In this document: positions 19,031 through 27,062 of the stretch, piece after piece | Numbering within the stretch: the first letter of the stretch is position 1 | Layout of the letters: the number at the start of each line of letters is the position of its first letter | Assembly (NCBI RefSeq): GCF_037478005.1 | Contig: NZ_CP144164.1 | Coordinates: 4,402,001-4,466,000 of the forward strand | Direction: 5' to 3' | DNA length: 64,000 bases | Origin: Alteromonas sp. M12 | Lineage (GTDB): Bacteria > Pseudomonadota > Gammaproteobacteria > Enterobacterales > Alteromonadaceae | Translations under genes and position numbers: made by a program | Notes under the pieces: generated by a model | Databases searched by the model: none | Seen by the model: the letters and a program-made list of their open reading frames with translations, nothing else | Told to the model about the DNA's origin: nothing

Positions 19031-19702
19031 TTACAGGTGACTAACAACCTGCCAACTTTGTTGCCCACTGGCCCAATATTTTCGCTCAAACGGGGTTTGT
19101 GGCTCAGCGCTATGATAAGGACTCACAGCGGCCGACTTACCCGCAGTATTTAACGCAACCGCAAACTCTTGGATGTAAATTTGCCAATTACTTCTCACCT
19201 CTAATATTCCACCCAGTCCAACTATGTCTTTAAATGCAGCGCAGGCATGCCACCTTCGCTGCACCTGAGATGATTTGGGGTAGGGGTTGGGATACAGTAA
19301 AAAATGATGGCTCAATTGCCATTGGGCAGAATTAGCCAAGCGCCAAAAGTCATTCACATCCGCACGTACTACTAAATAATTAGGCGCTTTATCGCTGTAA
19401 TGAACATGTTTATTGGTACGCAATTCAGACTTATCAATTCCCACCACTAACGCATCCGGAAACTGCGCGGCAATGTGCGATGTGCTTTCACCAACACCGC
19501 AACAAGAATCAAAAATCAAAGGCTTTCGCAATTCAGGGTCCACTTGCAAACGCCACTTTTTCACATCTTCGAACGCATCCAAAGTATGCTGATTAAAGGG
19601 TTTTTGACTAGTGTTGGCTAGATGTCGACGCACCAACTCAGACACTTTTTCATGGGGTCCAAGCTGGTTGCTACTAATACTTCGCGAATTACCTGTATGC
19701 AT
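19031..19702 (-). CDS. TrmB-like SAM-dependent methyltransferase
   Basis: This 223-residue protein resembles tRNA (guanine46-N7)-methyltransferase TrmB: the SAM-binding segment reads FDSCCGVGESTSHIAAQFPD followed by VVGIDKSE, and the family PDPWPK-like motif appears as LLYPNPYPKSSQVQRRWH. The motif differs from standard TrmB (PNPYPK for PDPWPK and changed flanks), so it may be a paralogue with another substrate. I therefore give no gene symbol. The next minus-strand genes upstream are yadH and yadG, 31 bases away, so it may be the third gene of that operon. Confidence 0.75.
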   Translation of the reverse strand: MHTGNSRSISSNQLGPHEKVSELVRRHLANTSQKPFNQHTLDAFEDVKKWRLQVDPELRKPLIFDSCCGVGESTSHIAAQFPDALVVGIDKSELRTNKHVHYSDKAPNYLVVRADVNDFWRLANSAQWQLSHHFLLYPNPYPKSSQVQRRWHACAAFKDIVGLGGILEVRSNWQIYIQEFAVALNTAGKSAAVSPYHSAEPQTPFERKYWASGQQSWQVVSHL

Positions 19703-19732
19703 AATAACTGTATCTTTAACCTTGCTTTAGAT

Positions 19733-20503
19733 TTAACTTCGAATGCCGACACCGCGATTAATTAGTTGATATGCAATGGTGAATAACAACAAGTTAAAAC
19801 CGACTAACAAGCCTAACGATAACATATAGTCGACATCTGAAACGCCGAGAAAACCGTACCTAAATCCATTAACCATATACACGATTGGGTTGGCTTTACT
19901 CACCCACTGCCAAAATTCTGGTAGCAAGGTTAGCGAATAAAAAACACCACCTAAGTAAGTTAATGGGGTAAGAACAAAGGTTGGTACCATACTGATATCG
20001 TCGAATGTTTTAGCGTAAACCGCATTAATTAAACCTGCCGTGGCAAACAAAGAGGATGTCAGAATAAGAGTAACGATGATTATCGCTAAATTGTGGATTT
20101 GAATATCCACAAAGAACATCGAGACCGTAGTGACAATAATACCAATCAGTATTGCCCGCGCCACACCGCCACCAACAAACCCTAGAACAATAATCCAACT
20201 AGGCACCGGCGCTACCAGTAACTCTTCAATATTACGTTGAAATTTGGCACTAAAAAACGAGGAACTCACATTCGCATAAGAGTTGGTGATCACCGACATC
20301 ATAATTAGACCCGGTACAATAAACTCCATATACGAAAAACCACCCATTTGGCCAATACGCGAGCCAATCAAGCTTCCAAAGATAACGAAGTACAAAGACA
20401 TGGTAATCGCTGGCGGCACTAGGGTTTGAATCCAGATCCGCAAAAAGCGAGTACATTCTTTAATCCAGATAGTGCGTAAGGCTGTGAAATTGCGATTTGC
20501 CAT
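19733..20503 (-). CDS. yadH: ABC-2 type exporter permease YadH
   Basis: The 256-residue protein is an ABC-2 type permease with about six membrane helices. It matches YadH: ALRTIWIKECTRFLRIWIQT, TMSLYFVIFGSLIG, and the ABC-2 motif LTPLTYLGGVFYSLTLLP near the C-terminus. It pairs with the YadG ATPase encoded just upstream; start and stop codons overlap by one base (TAATG). The exported substrate of YadGH is not established. Confidence 0.9.
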   Translation of the reverse strand: MANRNFTALRTIWIKECTRFLRIWIQTLVPPAITMSLYFVIFGSLIGSRIGQMGGFSYMEFIVPGLIMMSVITNSYANVSSSFFSAKFQRNIEELLVAPVPSWIIVLGFVGGGVARAILIGIIVTTVSMFFVDIQIHNLAIIIVTLILTSSLFATAGLINAVYAKTFDDISMVPTFVLTPLTYLGGVFYSLTLLPEFWQWVSKANPIVYMVNGFRYGFLGVSDVDYMLSLGLLVGFNLLLFTIAYQLINRGVGIRS

Positions 20504-21435
20504 TATGCTGCTCCTGCCTGTTCTTTTCTGCCTTTTTCGACCATTCTGACGAATAACTCTTCTAATCGGTTGGCTTTGTTGCGCATACTCAAAACTGTTA
20601 CTCCTTGGTCAGTCAACTGACGGAATACATCGTTCAAACCAACGTCTTTGTCTACATCCACTTCAAGTGTATGGTCGTCAATATTGCGAAACGCAAAACC
20701 TTGTAAAGTGGGTGGTTTTGATTGAACAGGTAAATCCAGTACAAAGGTTTCCATACTCAATTTAGATAAAAGAGCCTTCATACTGGTATTTTCAACAATA
20801 ATGCCTTTATCAATGATGGCAATATTGCGACACAGCATTTCCGCTTCTTCTAAATAATGAGTGGTTAAAATGATGGTGATACCTTGCTCGTTAATTTCTT
20901 TTAGAAAGGTCCACATTGAACGGCGAATCTCAATATCAACGCCGGCTGTGGGTTCATCAAGAATCAACATTTTGGGTTCGTGCATCAATGCCCGCGCAAT
21001 CATTAAACGACGTTTCATACCGCCAGAAAGCTCTCTTGCCGGCTCATTGCGCTTTTCCCATAGATCCAATTGCTTAAGGTATTTTTCGGCCCGTTGTTTG
21101 GCAATACTGCGAGGGACACCATAATATCCGGCCTGATTGACCACAATTTGGTAAAGGGTTTCAAATTGATTGAAGTTAAACTCTTGCGGCACTAGACCTA
21201 TACAGGATTTGGCTTCAACCAACTCAGTATCGACAGAATGACCAAATACGTTTACCGTTCCAGTAGACTTATTGACTAACGAACTGATCACACCAATGGT
21301 GGTAGATTTACCTGCGCCATTTGGGCCTAGTAAAGCAAAAAAATCTCCCTCGGAGACTTGTAAATTGATACCCTTTAAAGCCTGTGTACCACCCTTGTAG
21401 GTTTTTGTCAGACCAGAAATGTCTAAGGCTTTCAT
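20503..21435 (-). CDS. yadG: ABC exporter ATPase YadG
   Basis: This ATPase partners with YadH. It has Walker A GPNGAGKST, the signature LSGGMKRRLMIARAL, Walker B MLILDEPTAGVD, and the switch histidine in LTTHYLEEAEML. The 310-residue length fits YadG. I use the ATG at 21435 (MKALDISG), with GGGAAG upstream; an in-frame ATG at 21447 is less well placed. It diverges from the M14 peptidase gene across about 280 bases. Confidence 0.92.
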   Translation of the reverse strand: MKALDISGLTKTYKGGTQALKGINLQVSEGDFFALLGPNGAGKSTTIGVISSLVNKSTGTVNVFGHSVDTELVEAKSCIGLVPQEFNFNQFETLYQIVVNQAGYYGVPRSIAKQRAEKYLKQLDLWEKRNEPARELSGGMKRRLMIARALMHEPKMLILDEPTAGVDIEIRRSMWTFLKEINEQGITIILTTHYLEEAEMLCRNIAIIDKGIIVENTSMKALLSKLSMETFVLDLPVQSKPPTLQGFAFRNIDDHTLEVDVDKDVGLNDVFRQLTDQGVTVLSMRNKANRLEELFVRMVEKGRKEQAGAA

Positions 21436-21717
21436 AGCGCTTCCCATTTAACTTTTTATTTTATTTTGGTGAACCTAAACGCCTGCTAATCGCAAACTTA
21501 ACGGAGGTTCAATCGATCGAATTTGATATAACCTGAAGGAGAGAGAGTCAGGTCAACTTCGAATATGCTGTCATTTTGCCATATTTCAAGTGTGAATAAA
21601 CAATTAAAGCGTTTTTTAATGACGCTTTATCGTCACTTTGATGCAAAGGTTTACAGCCTGAAACTACAGGTGTTACCTTACCAAAATCTGCAATATTAAC
21701 GTATGAATAGGAACAAC

Positions 21718-22635
21718 ATGAGTTACGAAGAATACGCAATTGGCGTGCCTGGTCAACCTTGGGGCGATGCTGAAAAAGCGCAATGGTTGAATAACCAACA
21801 AGTCAAACGGGAATACAAGGTTGAGGTATTGGCAAAACTAGAAGACTTAAAAGGGTCCTTTAAAGTACTTCAATATGGCGCGCTGCCCTATGACCAAGAG
21901 CGTTACCCTCTGTTTGCGATCAAAACTAAAGCGTGGAACGACGACAAACCAAGCATTTTAATTACCGGTGGTGTACATGGTTACGAAACTAGCGGTGTAC
22001 AAGGAGCGATTCGGTTTGTTAAAAGCAAAGCAAAAGCCTATGAAGAGCACTTTAATTTTGTGGTTTTACCTTGCTTAAGCCCTTGGGGTTATGAAACCAT
22101 TAATCGCTGGGACCCAAAAGCGATTGATCCAAACCGTTCGTTTTATCCTAATTCACCTGCCCCTGAAGCAGCGCTAGCCATGGATTATGTACAAGGCTTG
22201 CAACTAGACCTGTTAGCCCATTTTGATCTGCACGAAACCACTGACACAGACAACTCTGAATTTCGTCCGGCACTGAGTGCAAGAGATGGTATTCATCAGG
22301 ATGTGTGGGATATTCCTGATGGATTTTATGGGGTTGGAGACAGCAACAATCCGGCTCCTGAATTTCAAAAAGCGGTGATAGATTCGGTAGAAAAAGTCAC
22401 TCACATTGCGCCCGCTGATGCCGATGGAAAACTCATTGGAACGCCAATGGAACAACGGGGAGTAATTAATTATGACAAACGTAAACTATTCTTATGTGGT
22501 GGCTTTTCGGGCGCTAAGTATGTCACCACTACAGAGGTTTACCCGGACAGCCCGAAAGTCGACGACGAAAACTGTATTCTCGCCCAAGTAGCCGCAATCA
22601 CCGGTGGTCTAGACTACTTAATCAAGCAAATGTAA
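21718..22635 (+). CDS. M14-family zinc carboxypeptidase-like protein
   Basis: The 305-residue cytoplasmic protein belongs to the M14 carboxypeptidase / succinylglutamate desuccinylase-aspartoacylase group. Zinc ligands are visible in ILITGGVHGYETSG (HxxE) and in LAHFDLHETTD (the third His). The natural substrate cannot be named from sequence. The ATG at 21718 (MSYEEYAIG) has AGGA upstream and is preferred over 21703. It ends eight bases before the convergent sortase gene. Confidence 0.82.
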   Translation: MSYEEYAIGVPGQPWGDAEKAQWLNNQQVKREYKVEVLAKLEDLKGSFKVLQYGALPYDQERYPLFAIKTKAWNDDKPSILITGGVHGYETSGVQGAIRFVKSKAKAYEEHFNFVVLPCLSPWGYETINRWDPKAIDPNRSFYPNSPAPEAALAMDYVQGLQLDLLAHFDLHETTDTDNSEFRPALSARDGIHQDVWDIPDGFYGVGDSNNPAPEFQKAVIDSVEKVTHIAPADADGKLIGTPMEQRGVINYDKRKLFLCGGFSGAKYVTTTEVYPDSPKVDDENCILAQVAAITGGLDYLIKQM

Positions 22636-22642
22636 TCTAGTT

Positions 22643-23251
22643 CTAGGCATCAATTTTCAAAGCCCGCACCACGTATCGCAGTTCAGGATTAGGTGCGGCG
22701 CTGTTGAACGGATAACAGGTAATCAAAGTTAGTTCATCATCGATACCAGACTCGGTTAAATTAATCTGATTTTGATGAGCAATCCGCACTTCCAATACTT
22801 CATACTGACTAACGTTATTTACCGTTTCTGTGGTTATTACATCGCCAATTTTAATCTCTTGTAACAACGCGAAGTGGGTATCACGGTGCCCCGTAATGAC
22901 CGCATTACCCGGCTCCCCAGGAAAAGGCGTACTGCTCATATGACCAGGGCCAAATGCCATCACCCTGCCTGTTGCCCCCGCTAAAACATACAAACTTTGG
23001 TCAGCAATATTGAGCTTGGCAACAGGCCAAGTATCAGCCCATGCCCAAGGAGCTATTTTTTCACCACTGTGTAGCGACTCAACCCAAGCATCTTCAATTA
23101 AATATTGTGCTAACTGTGCTTTGGCATGGATATAGCCGCTGGATGCAAACAAGTATGCACTCAGTACAAAACACAGACTCGCCCATTTATAACGCCAAAC
23201 GATATTCAGCACTTTTCGTCTTAACGGTGCCTTGTGAAAATGACCATACAT
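22643..23251 (-). CDS. Class GN sortase of the proteobacterial dedicated sortase system
   Basis: Sortases cleave a C-terminal sorting motif and attach the protein to a surface acceptor. This 202-residue protein has one N-terminal membrane helix (SLCFVLSAYLFASSGYIHA) and the catalytic triad: His in ITGHRDTHF, Cys in LITCYPF, Arg in LRYVVRA. GN sortases of marine gammaproteobacteria are normally encoded with a single dedicated target, which is exactly the gene upstream. The ATG at 23251 follows a G-rich site and overlaps the target's 3' end by 31 bases, showing tight coupling. Confidence 0.93.
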   Translation of the reverse strand: MYGHFHKAPLRRKVLNIVWRYKWASLCFVLSAYLFASSGYIHAKAQLAQYLIEDAWVESLHSGEKIAPWAWADTWPVAKLNIADQSLYVLAGATGRVMAFGPGHMSSTPFPGEPGNAVITGHRDTHFALLQEIKIGDVITTETVNNVSQYEVLEVRIAHQNQINLTESGIDDELTLITCYPFNSAAPNPELRYVVRALKIDA

Positions 23252-25359
23252 AATCCAACCCCCATAAGTAGTAACGCTAACATCCATTGTAATTGGGCCG
23301 CTGTTGCGGTTTGCGGTAAGGTACCCAGCGTCCTTTTAAGTCCTTTGGGTAAATGCGATTTAAGCTGTGCATCCTTACTTGTATTTTGCGCAGTAGGAGT
23401 TACATCCACGGCAACCAAACTGGTCATTTCGCTGACCAAATGATGGGCCATCGCCACTTGTTCAATTTGTTTGTTCATTTCATCGTAATCTTGTCCCAAC
23501 ATTTTATCTCGGCCTAATTGGGCAATCTTGCGCCTCGCCCAAAGCACATTTAAACCGGTTTCGCTGCCGCCATTTTGTAAAGACAAAGCCGTCTGCCAAT
23601 GTTGATTTTTCAAGGATCCAGTGACAATTAAGTTATCCACAGCTTCAGCCCCACGATAACTCACCATAAGCGGCTCACCTTTATATAAATCGGGTAAATT
23701 ACGGGGATAGACCTCAACATTTTGCGAAAAGCTCATCATCAAATCAGTTAACAATGGATGGGTCAATTTCGTAAATAAGTTCTGCATCTGTTGTTGCACT
23801 GAATCAGTAGAGCCAATATAGGTAAAGGTACCTTTTCCCATCCGCGCCGCTTCAGTCATAAAAAAGCTATTCGGAGCTGAACCAATCCCAACCGTGAACA
23901 ACCTGCTTTGTTGCAAATTATCTTGAATGTATTCAAACAAGCTTGCCTCGTTACCCACCGAGCCGTCGGTGATAAAAATAACTTGGCGGATGCGACTTTC
24001 AGTTTCTTTAAAAGCAGCGCTTGGACTCTGCTGACCTAACGCTAATTGCAGCGCTGACAACATTTCGGTGCCACCATCGGCGCTCAAATTCGCAACATAT
24101 TCTACAGCTGCCGATTTACTGTTAGTGTTAGCAACTTTGGGAGTGGCCCACATTTTCCTCGCCGTTGAATCAAACTCAACTAAATTAAAAGTGTCACTTT
24201 CTGGCAATTGTTGAATGGCATATATGAGCGCTTGTTTCGCTTGCGGCATTGAGTCTCCTGACATTGAGCCAGATGTATCAATCACAAAGATAACTTCCCT
24301 AGGCAAATTCAAGGTTTCAGTATCCCCATCAGGTGGCATCAACATCACCATGCCGTAAATGCCCTCTTCGGTACGCTGCACAAAGTGTGCAGCCTTAGGA
24401 CTTTGATTAGCTTCTGGCTGCCAACTCAGTACAAAGTCTTGATTGGCTATCATGTTTTGCTGTAAGGATATTTCGTAAACTCCGGCTTTTTTCTCTAATT
24501 GATGAATGGGGTGGAATTTGCTTTCAATATTTTGCAACGCAAAGCCTGTATTTAGGGCGATATTGATAGCCACTTTATGCATCGGCTCAGGTTCTTGTGC
24601 CTGGTTATTCGAAGGAGGGTTTTCCTTGTAGACTGGCGGTGTCATGCCCCAACCGCTATCAGCAACCGCTTGAGTCCCTGCATCTAGATTCAATTTAGGT
24701 AAGTACCTTGGTGTTACCGTTGTTGGAAATCGTAAACTAAAGGTATTGTTTTCATAAGCTACCGCTTGTTGGTATTCAATAGTCACTTTAATCGACTCAC
24801 CAGGGCCTATATTTGCCACTGAATTCTTAAATAAATTAGGTCGCTGCTGCACCAACAAACTGGCTTTTTTTCCTTCTCGTTTCGCTTGTTCGTATATGGC
24901 TTTGGCTTTCTGTTTAGGATGAATCTGCCCCACAATTCGCCGCTCGCCAATTCGCATTTCCAAATGATCTACAGCGGCGTTCTCGGGTAGCGGGAACACA
25001 TAAATACCATTCACCCATTCATCACTGGTATTAGTAAACGTCTGTGTCACTTTAGCCCGAGCAATTAAGCCGGTAATATTCATGTCTACTCGCGTATCTA
25101 AAAGCGGTGACAACAAATACCCTTGCTCTCCCTGTTTTTGTAAAAACAAACTTCCCTGTTCAACTTGTTGATAATCATCTACATACACAGATGAGTTAGC
25201 ACCATCTACAGATTCATAGGACACATCTATTTTGAACCTAGATTGGCTAGTGGATGGCTCATCGGTACTTTCATCCTTGAAAAAGGGCGTTGCATATTGC
25301 ACCGCACCTAAGATAAAAAGTAGCGAAAGGACGATGACAAATCTCAGACGCTTAATCAC
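23221..25359 (-). CDS. Sortase target protein with VIT and von Willebrand A domains
   Basis: This 712-residue surface protein starts with a membrane or signal segment (LRFVIVLSLLFILGAVQYA). A VIT domain follows (roughly residues 80-220), then a von Willebrand A domain with the metal-site motif VIDTSGSMSGDS near residue 360. The C-terminus is a sorting signal: LPQTA, a hydrophobic helix (MLALLLMGVGLCMVIF) and a basic tail (TRHR). It is thus the dedicated substrate of the adjacent sortase. The start is a GTG at 25359 with AGGAG seven bases upstream. It lies 10 bases downstream of pdsO. Confidence 0.93.
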   Translation of the reverse strand: MIKRLRFVIVLSLLFILGAVQYATPFFKDESTDEPSTSQSRFKIDVSYESVDGANSSVYVDDYQQVEQGSLFLQKQGEQGYLLSPLLDTRVDMNITGLIARAKVTQTFTNTSDEWVNGIYVFPLPENAAVDHLEMRIGERRIVGQIHPKQKAKAIYEQAKREGKKASLLVQQRPNLFKNSVANIGPGESIKVTIEYQQAVAYENNTFSLRFPTTVTPRYLPKLNLDAGTQAVADSGWGMTPPVYKENPPSNNQAQEPEPMHKVAINIALNTGFALQNIESKFHPIHQLEKKAGVYEISLQQNMIANQDFVLSWQPEANQSPKAAHFVQRTEEGIYGMVMLMPPDGDTETLNLPREVIFVIDTSGSMSGDSMPQAKQALIYAIQQLPESDTFNLVEFDSTARKMWATPKVANTNSKSAAVEYVANLSADGGTEMLSALQLALGQQSPSAAFKETESRIRQVIFITDGSVGNEASLFEYIQDNLQQSRLFTVGIGSAPNSFFMTEAARMGKGTFTYIGSTDSVQQQMQNLFTKLTHPLLTDLMMSFSQNVEVYPRNLPDLYKGEPLMVSYRGAEAVDNLIVTGSLKNQHWQTALSLQNGGSETGLNVLWARRKIAQLGRDKMLGQDYDEMNKQIEQVAMAHHLVSEMTSLVAVDVTPTAQNTSKDAQLKSHLPKGLKRTLGTLPQTATAAQLQWMLALLLMGVGLCMVIFTRHR

Positions 25360-25369
25360 TGTCGCTCTC

Positions 25370-26140
25370 CTATAGGTTTGATGCAGTCATCGATTGTTGA
25401 CCTTCAGCAACTCGAATTAGCACTCGACGATCAAAGAAGAAGTCTTCGTTGTTAGCTTCGGCCGAGACTGGCTGCGTTTCACCGAAAGACAAAGTAAGTA
25501 CTTGCTTATCATAAACCCCCTGAGATAAAAGATAGTCTTTAACACTCACTACGCGCTGTTCAGACAATGCTTGATTGAAAGAGTCATCACCACGGCTGTC
25601 AGAAAAGCCCGACAAGCTGACCACTAAATTAGGGTTATTTTTTAATCCTTGTGCAACTAAATCTAACTGCGGTTTAAAGTGCGACTCGAGTACATAGGAC
25701 GCCGTTCGGAATTGAATATTTGATTCCATTTCTTGCATCACTCGCTCAATCTCATTATCCATGGCAACCAATTGCACTTGGTTTTCTTGTTGCGCCTGTT
25801 CATATTGCTGTTGTAACGCGATTAACTGAGCTTCTTGACGAGCAAGTTGTTCTTGTTGTTGCGATAGTTGGGCATAGCTTTTCGTCAATTCGCTTTCACT
25901 TGCCTCCAGCGCATTGTCACTGTTTACATCTTCGGCAATCATCACCCCAAAAAGACCACCAACTATTGCACCAACCGGCCCCGCAACCAATGCACCTGCC
26001 ACCGCACCAGACCCAAAACCAATGGCTCCATTAGTTTGCTCTTCTGTTGTTCTTGATTTGGAAACCCCGTCTGCAGCCAAAACATTTGTCGAAAGACTTA
26101 AAGCGATTGCGGTAAGTGGAAATAAAATACGTTTTTTCAT
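25370..26140 (-). CDS. pdsO: Sortase-associated OmpA-like protein PdsO
   Basis: The 256-residue protein has a signal peptide ending near NVLA-ADG, then a glycine/alanine-rich stretch (GFGSGAVAGALVAGPVGAIVG) resembling glycine-zipper membrane segments. A glutamine-rich coiled coil (about residues 85-130) and a C-terminal OmpA/MotB peptidoglycan-binding domain (SGFSDSRGDDSFNQALSEQR...) follow. This order matches PdsO of the dedicated sortase system. It probably anchors the sorted protein or links it to the cell wall; this role is inferred. GGAGAAC precedes the ATG. Confidence 0.9.
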   Translation of the reverse strand: MKKRILFPLTAIALSLSTNVLAADGVSKSRTTEEQTNGAIGFGSGAVAGALVAGPVGAIVGGLFGVMIAEDVNSDNALEASESELTKSYAQLSQQQEQLARQEAQLIALQQQYEQAQQENQVQLVAMDNEIERVMQEMESNIQFRTASYVLESHFKPQLDLVAQGLKNNPNLVVSLSGFSDSRGDDSFNQALSEQRVVSVKDYLLSQGVYDKQVLTLSFGETQPVSAEANNEDFFFDRRVLIRVAEGQQSMTASNL

Positions 26141-26366
26141 AGTTGTTCTCCAAAAGAGTAAGTTGTTTTAGTTTGTGTTGTTTCGATGGAGTCTATTTAA
26201 GCGGGACTTTCTGTCATCAAATGCAGGCAAAAATGGCAATGTGGTGAGCAAATGTGGCGAAAAAATGGAAATTGCATTTATTCAGCTAAAAGGCCATGGG
26301 CTGAACAAATTTTTGCGATATAGTTGTTATCACTAAACAGAAACAGTTAGAAAAAGCGGTAAATTG

Positions 26367-27059
26367 ATGTCAAAACGTATTGCCATAGTCGAAGATGACC
26401 CAGCGATTAGAGATAATTATGCATCGGCGTTGCAAAAACAGGGCTACGAAGTATTTACTTATGCTAGTCGTATTGATGCAGAGCAGGCCTTTATGCAGCG
26501 ATTACCTGACTTAGCTGTAGTCGATATTGGCTTAAATGAAGAAATAGACGGCGGCTTTATGTTATGTCAGCAACTTCGTTCATTATCGAAAACCCTACCA
26601 ATCATCTTTTTTACCGCTAGAGACAATGATTACGACACAATTTGTGGTTTACGCATGGGTGCCGACGACTATCTAACCAAAGACATTAGTTTGCCTCATT
26701 TACTGGCTCGCATCGCCGCCTTGTTCAGACGCACCGAACTACTCAATCAACCGCAAGTTGCTACTGATTTGATCGAGTCTGGTGCCTTACTAATGGACAG
26801 CAATAGAATGACCGTTAGCTGGCACGGTCAATCCATAGAACTAACCGTGACTGAGTTTTGGATGTTACATGCCATTGCCAAATATGCTGGCCATGTGAAA
26901 AGTCGCCAACAACTTATGGATGAATCAAAAATGGTCGTTGATGACACTACTATTACTTCGCATATTAAGCGTATACGTAAGAAGTTTATGCAATTAGATG
27001 CCGAATTCGATCGCATTGAAACCGTCTACGGCATGGGCTATCGCTGGAAATCTAGTTAG
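26367..27059 (+). CDS. Response regulator of the dedicated sortase system (OmpR type)
   Basis: The 230-residue protein has a receiver domain (IAIVEDDPAIRDNYASAL; phosphoacceptor Asp in LAVVDIGLN; conserved Lys in DDYLTKD) and a C-terminal winged helix of the OmpR/PhoB type (ELTVTEFWMLHAIAK...VYGMGYRWKS). It is encoded four bases before its histidine kinase and divergent from the pdsO-target-sortase operon, which it presumably controls. The ATG at 26367 is used; a TTG three bases upstream is in frame. Confidence 0.92.
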   Translation: MSKRIAIVEDDPAIRDNYASALQKQGYEVFTYASRIDAEQAFMQRLPDLAVVDIGLNEEIDGGFMLCQQLRSLSKTLPIIFFTARDNDYDTICGLRMGADDYLTKDISLPHLLARIAALFRRTELLNQPQVATDLIESGALLMDSNRMTVSWHGQSIELTVTEFWMLHAIAKYAGHVKSRQQLMDESKMVVDDTTITSHIKRIRKKFMQLDAEFDRIETVYGMGYRWKSS

Positions 27060-27062
27060 TTT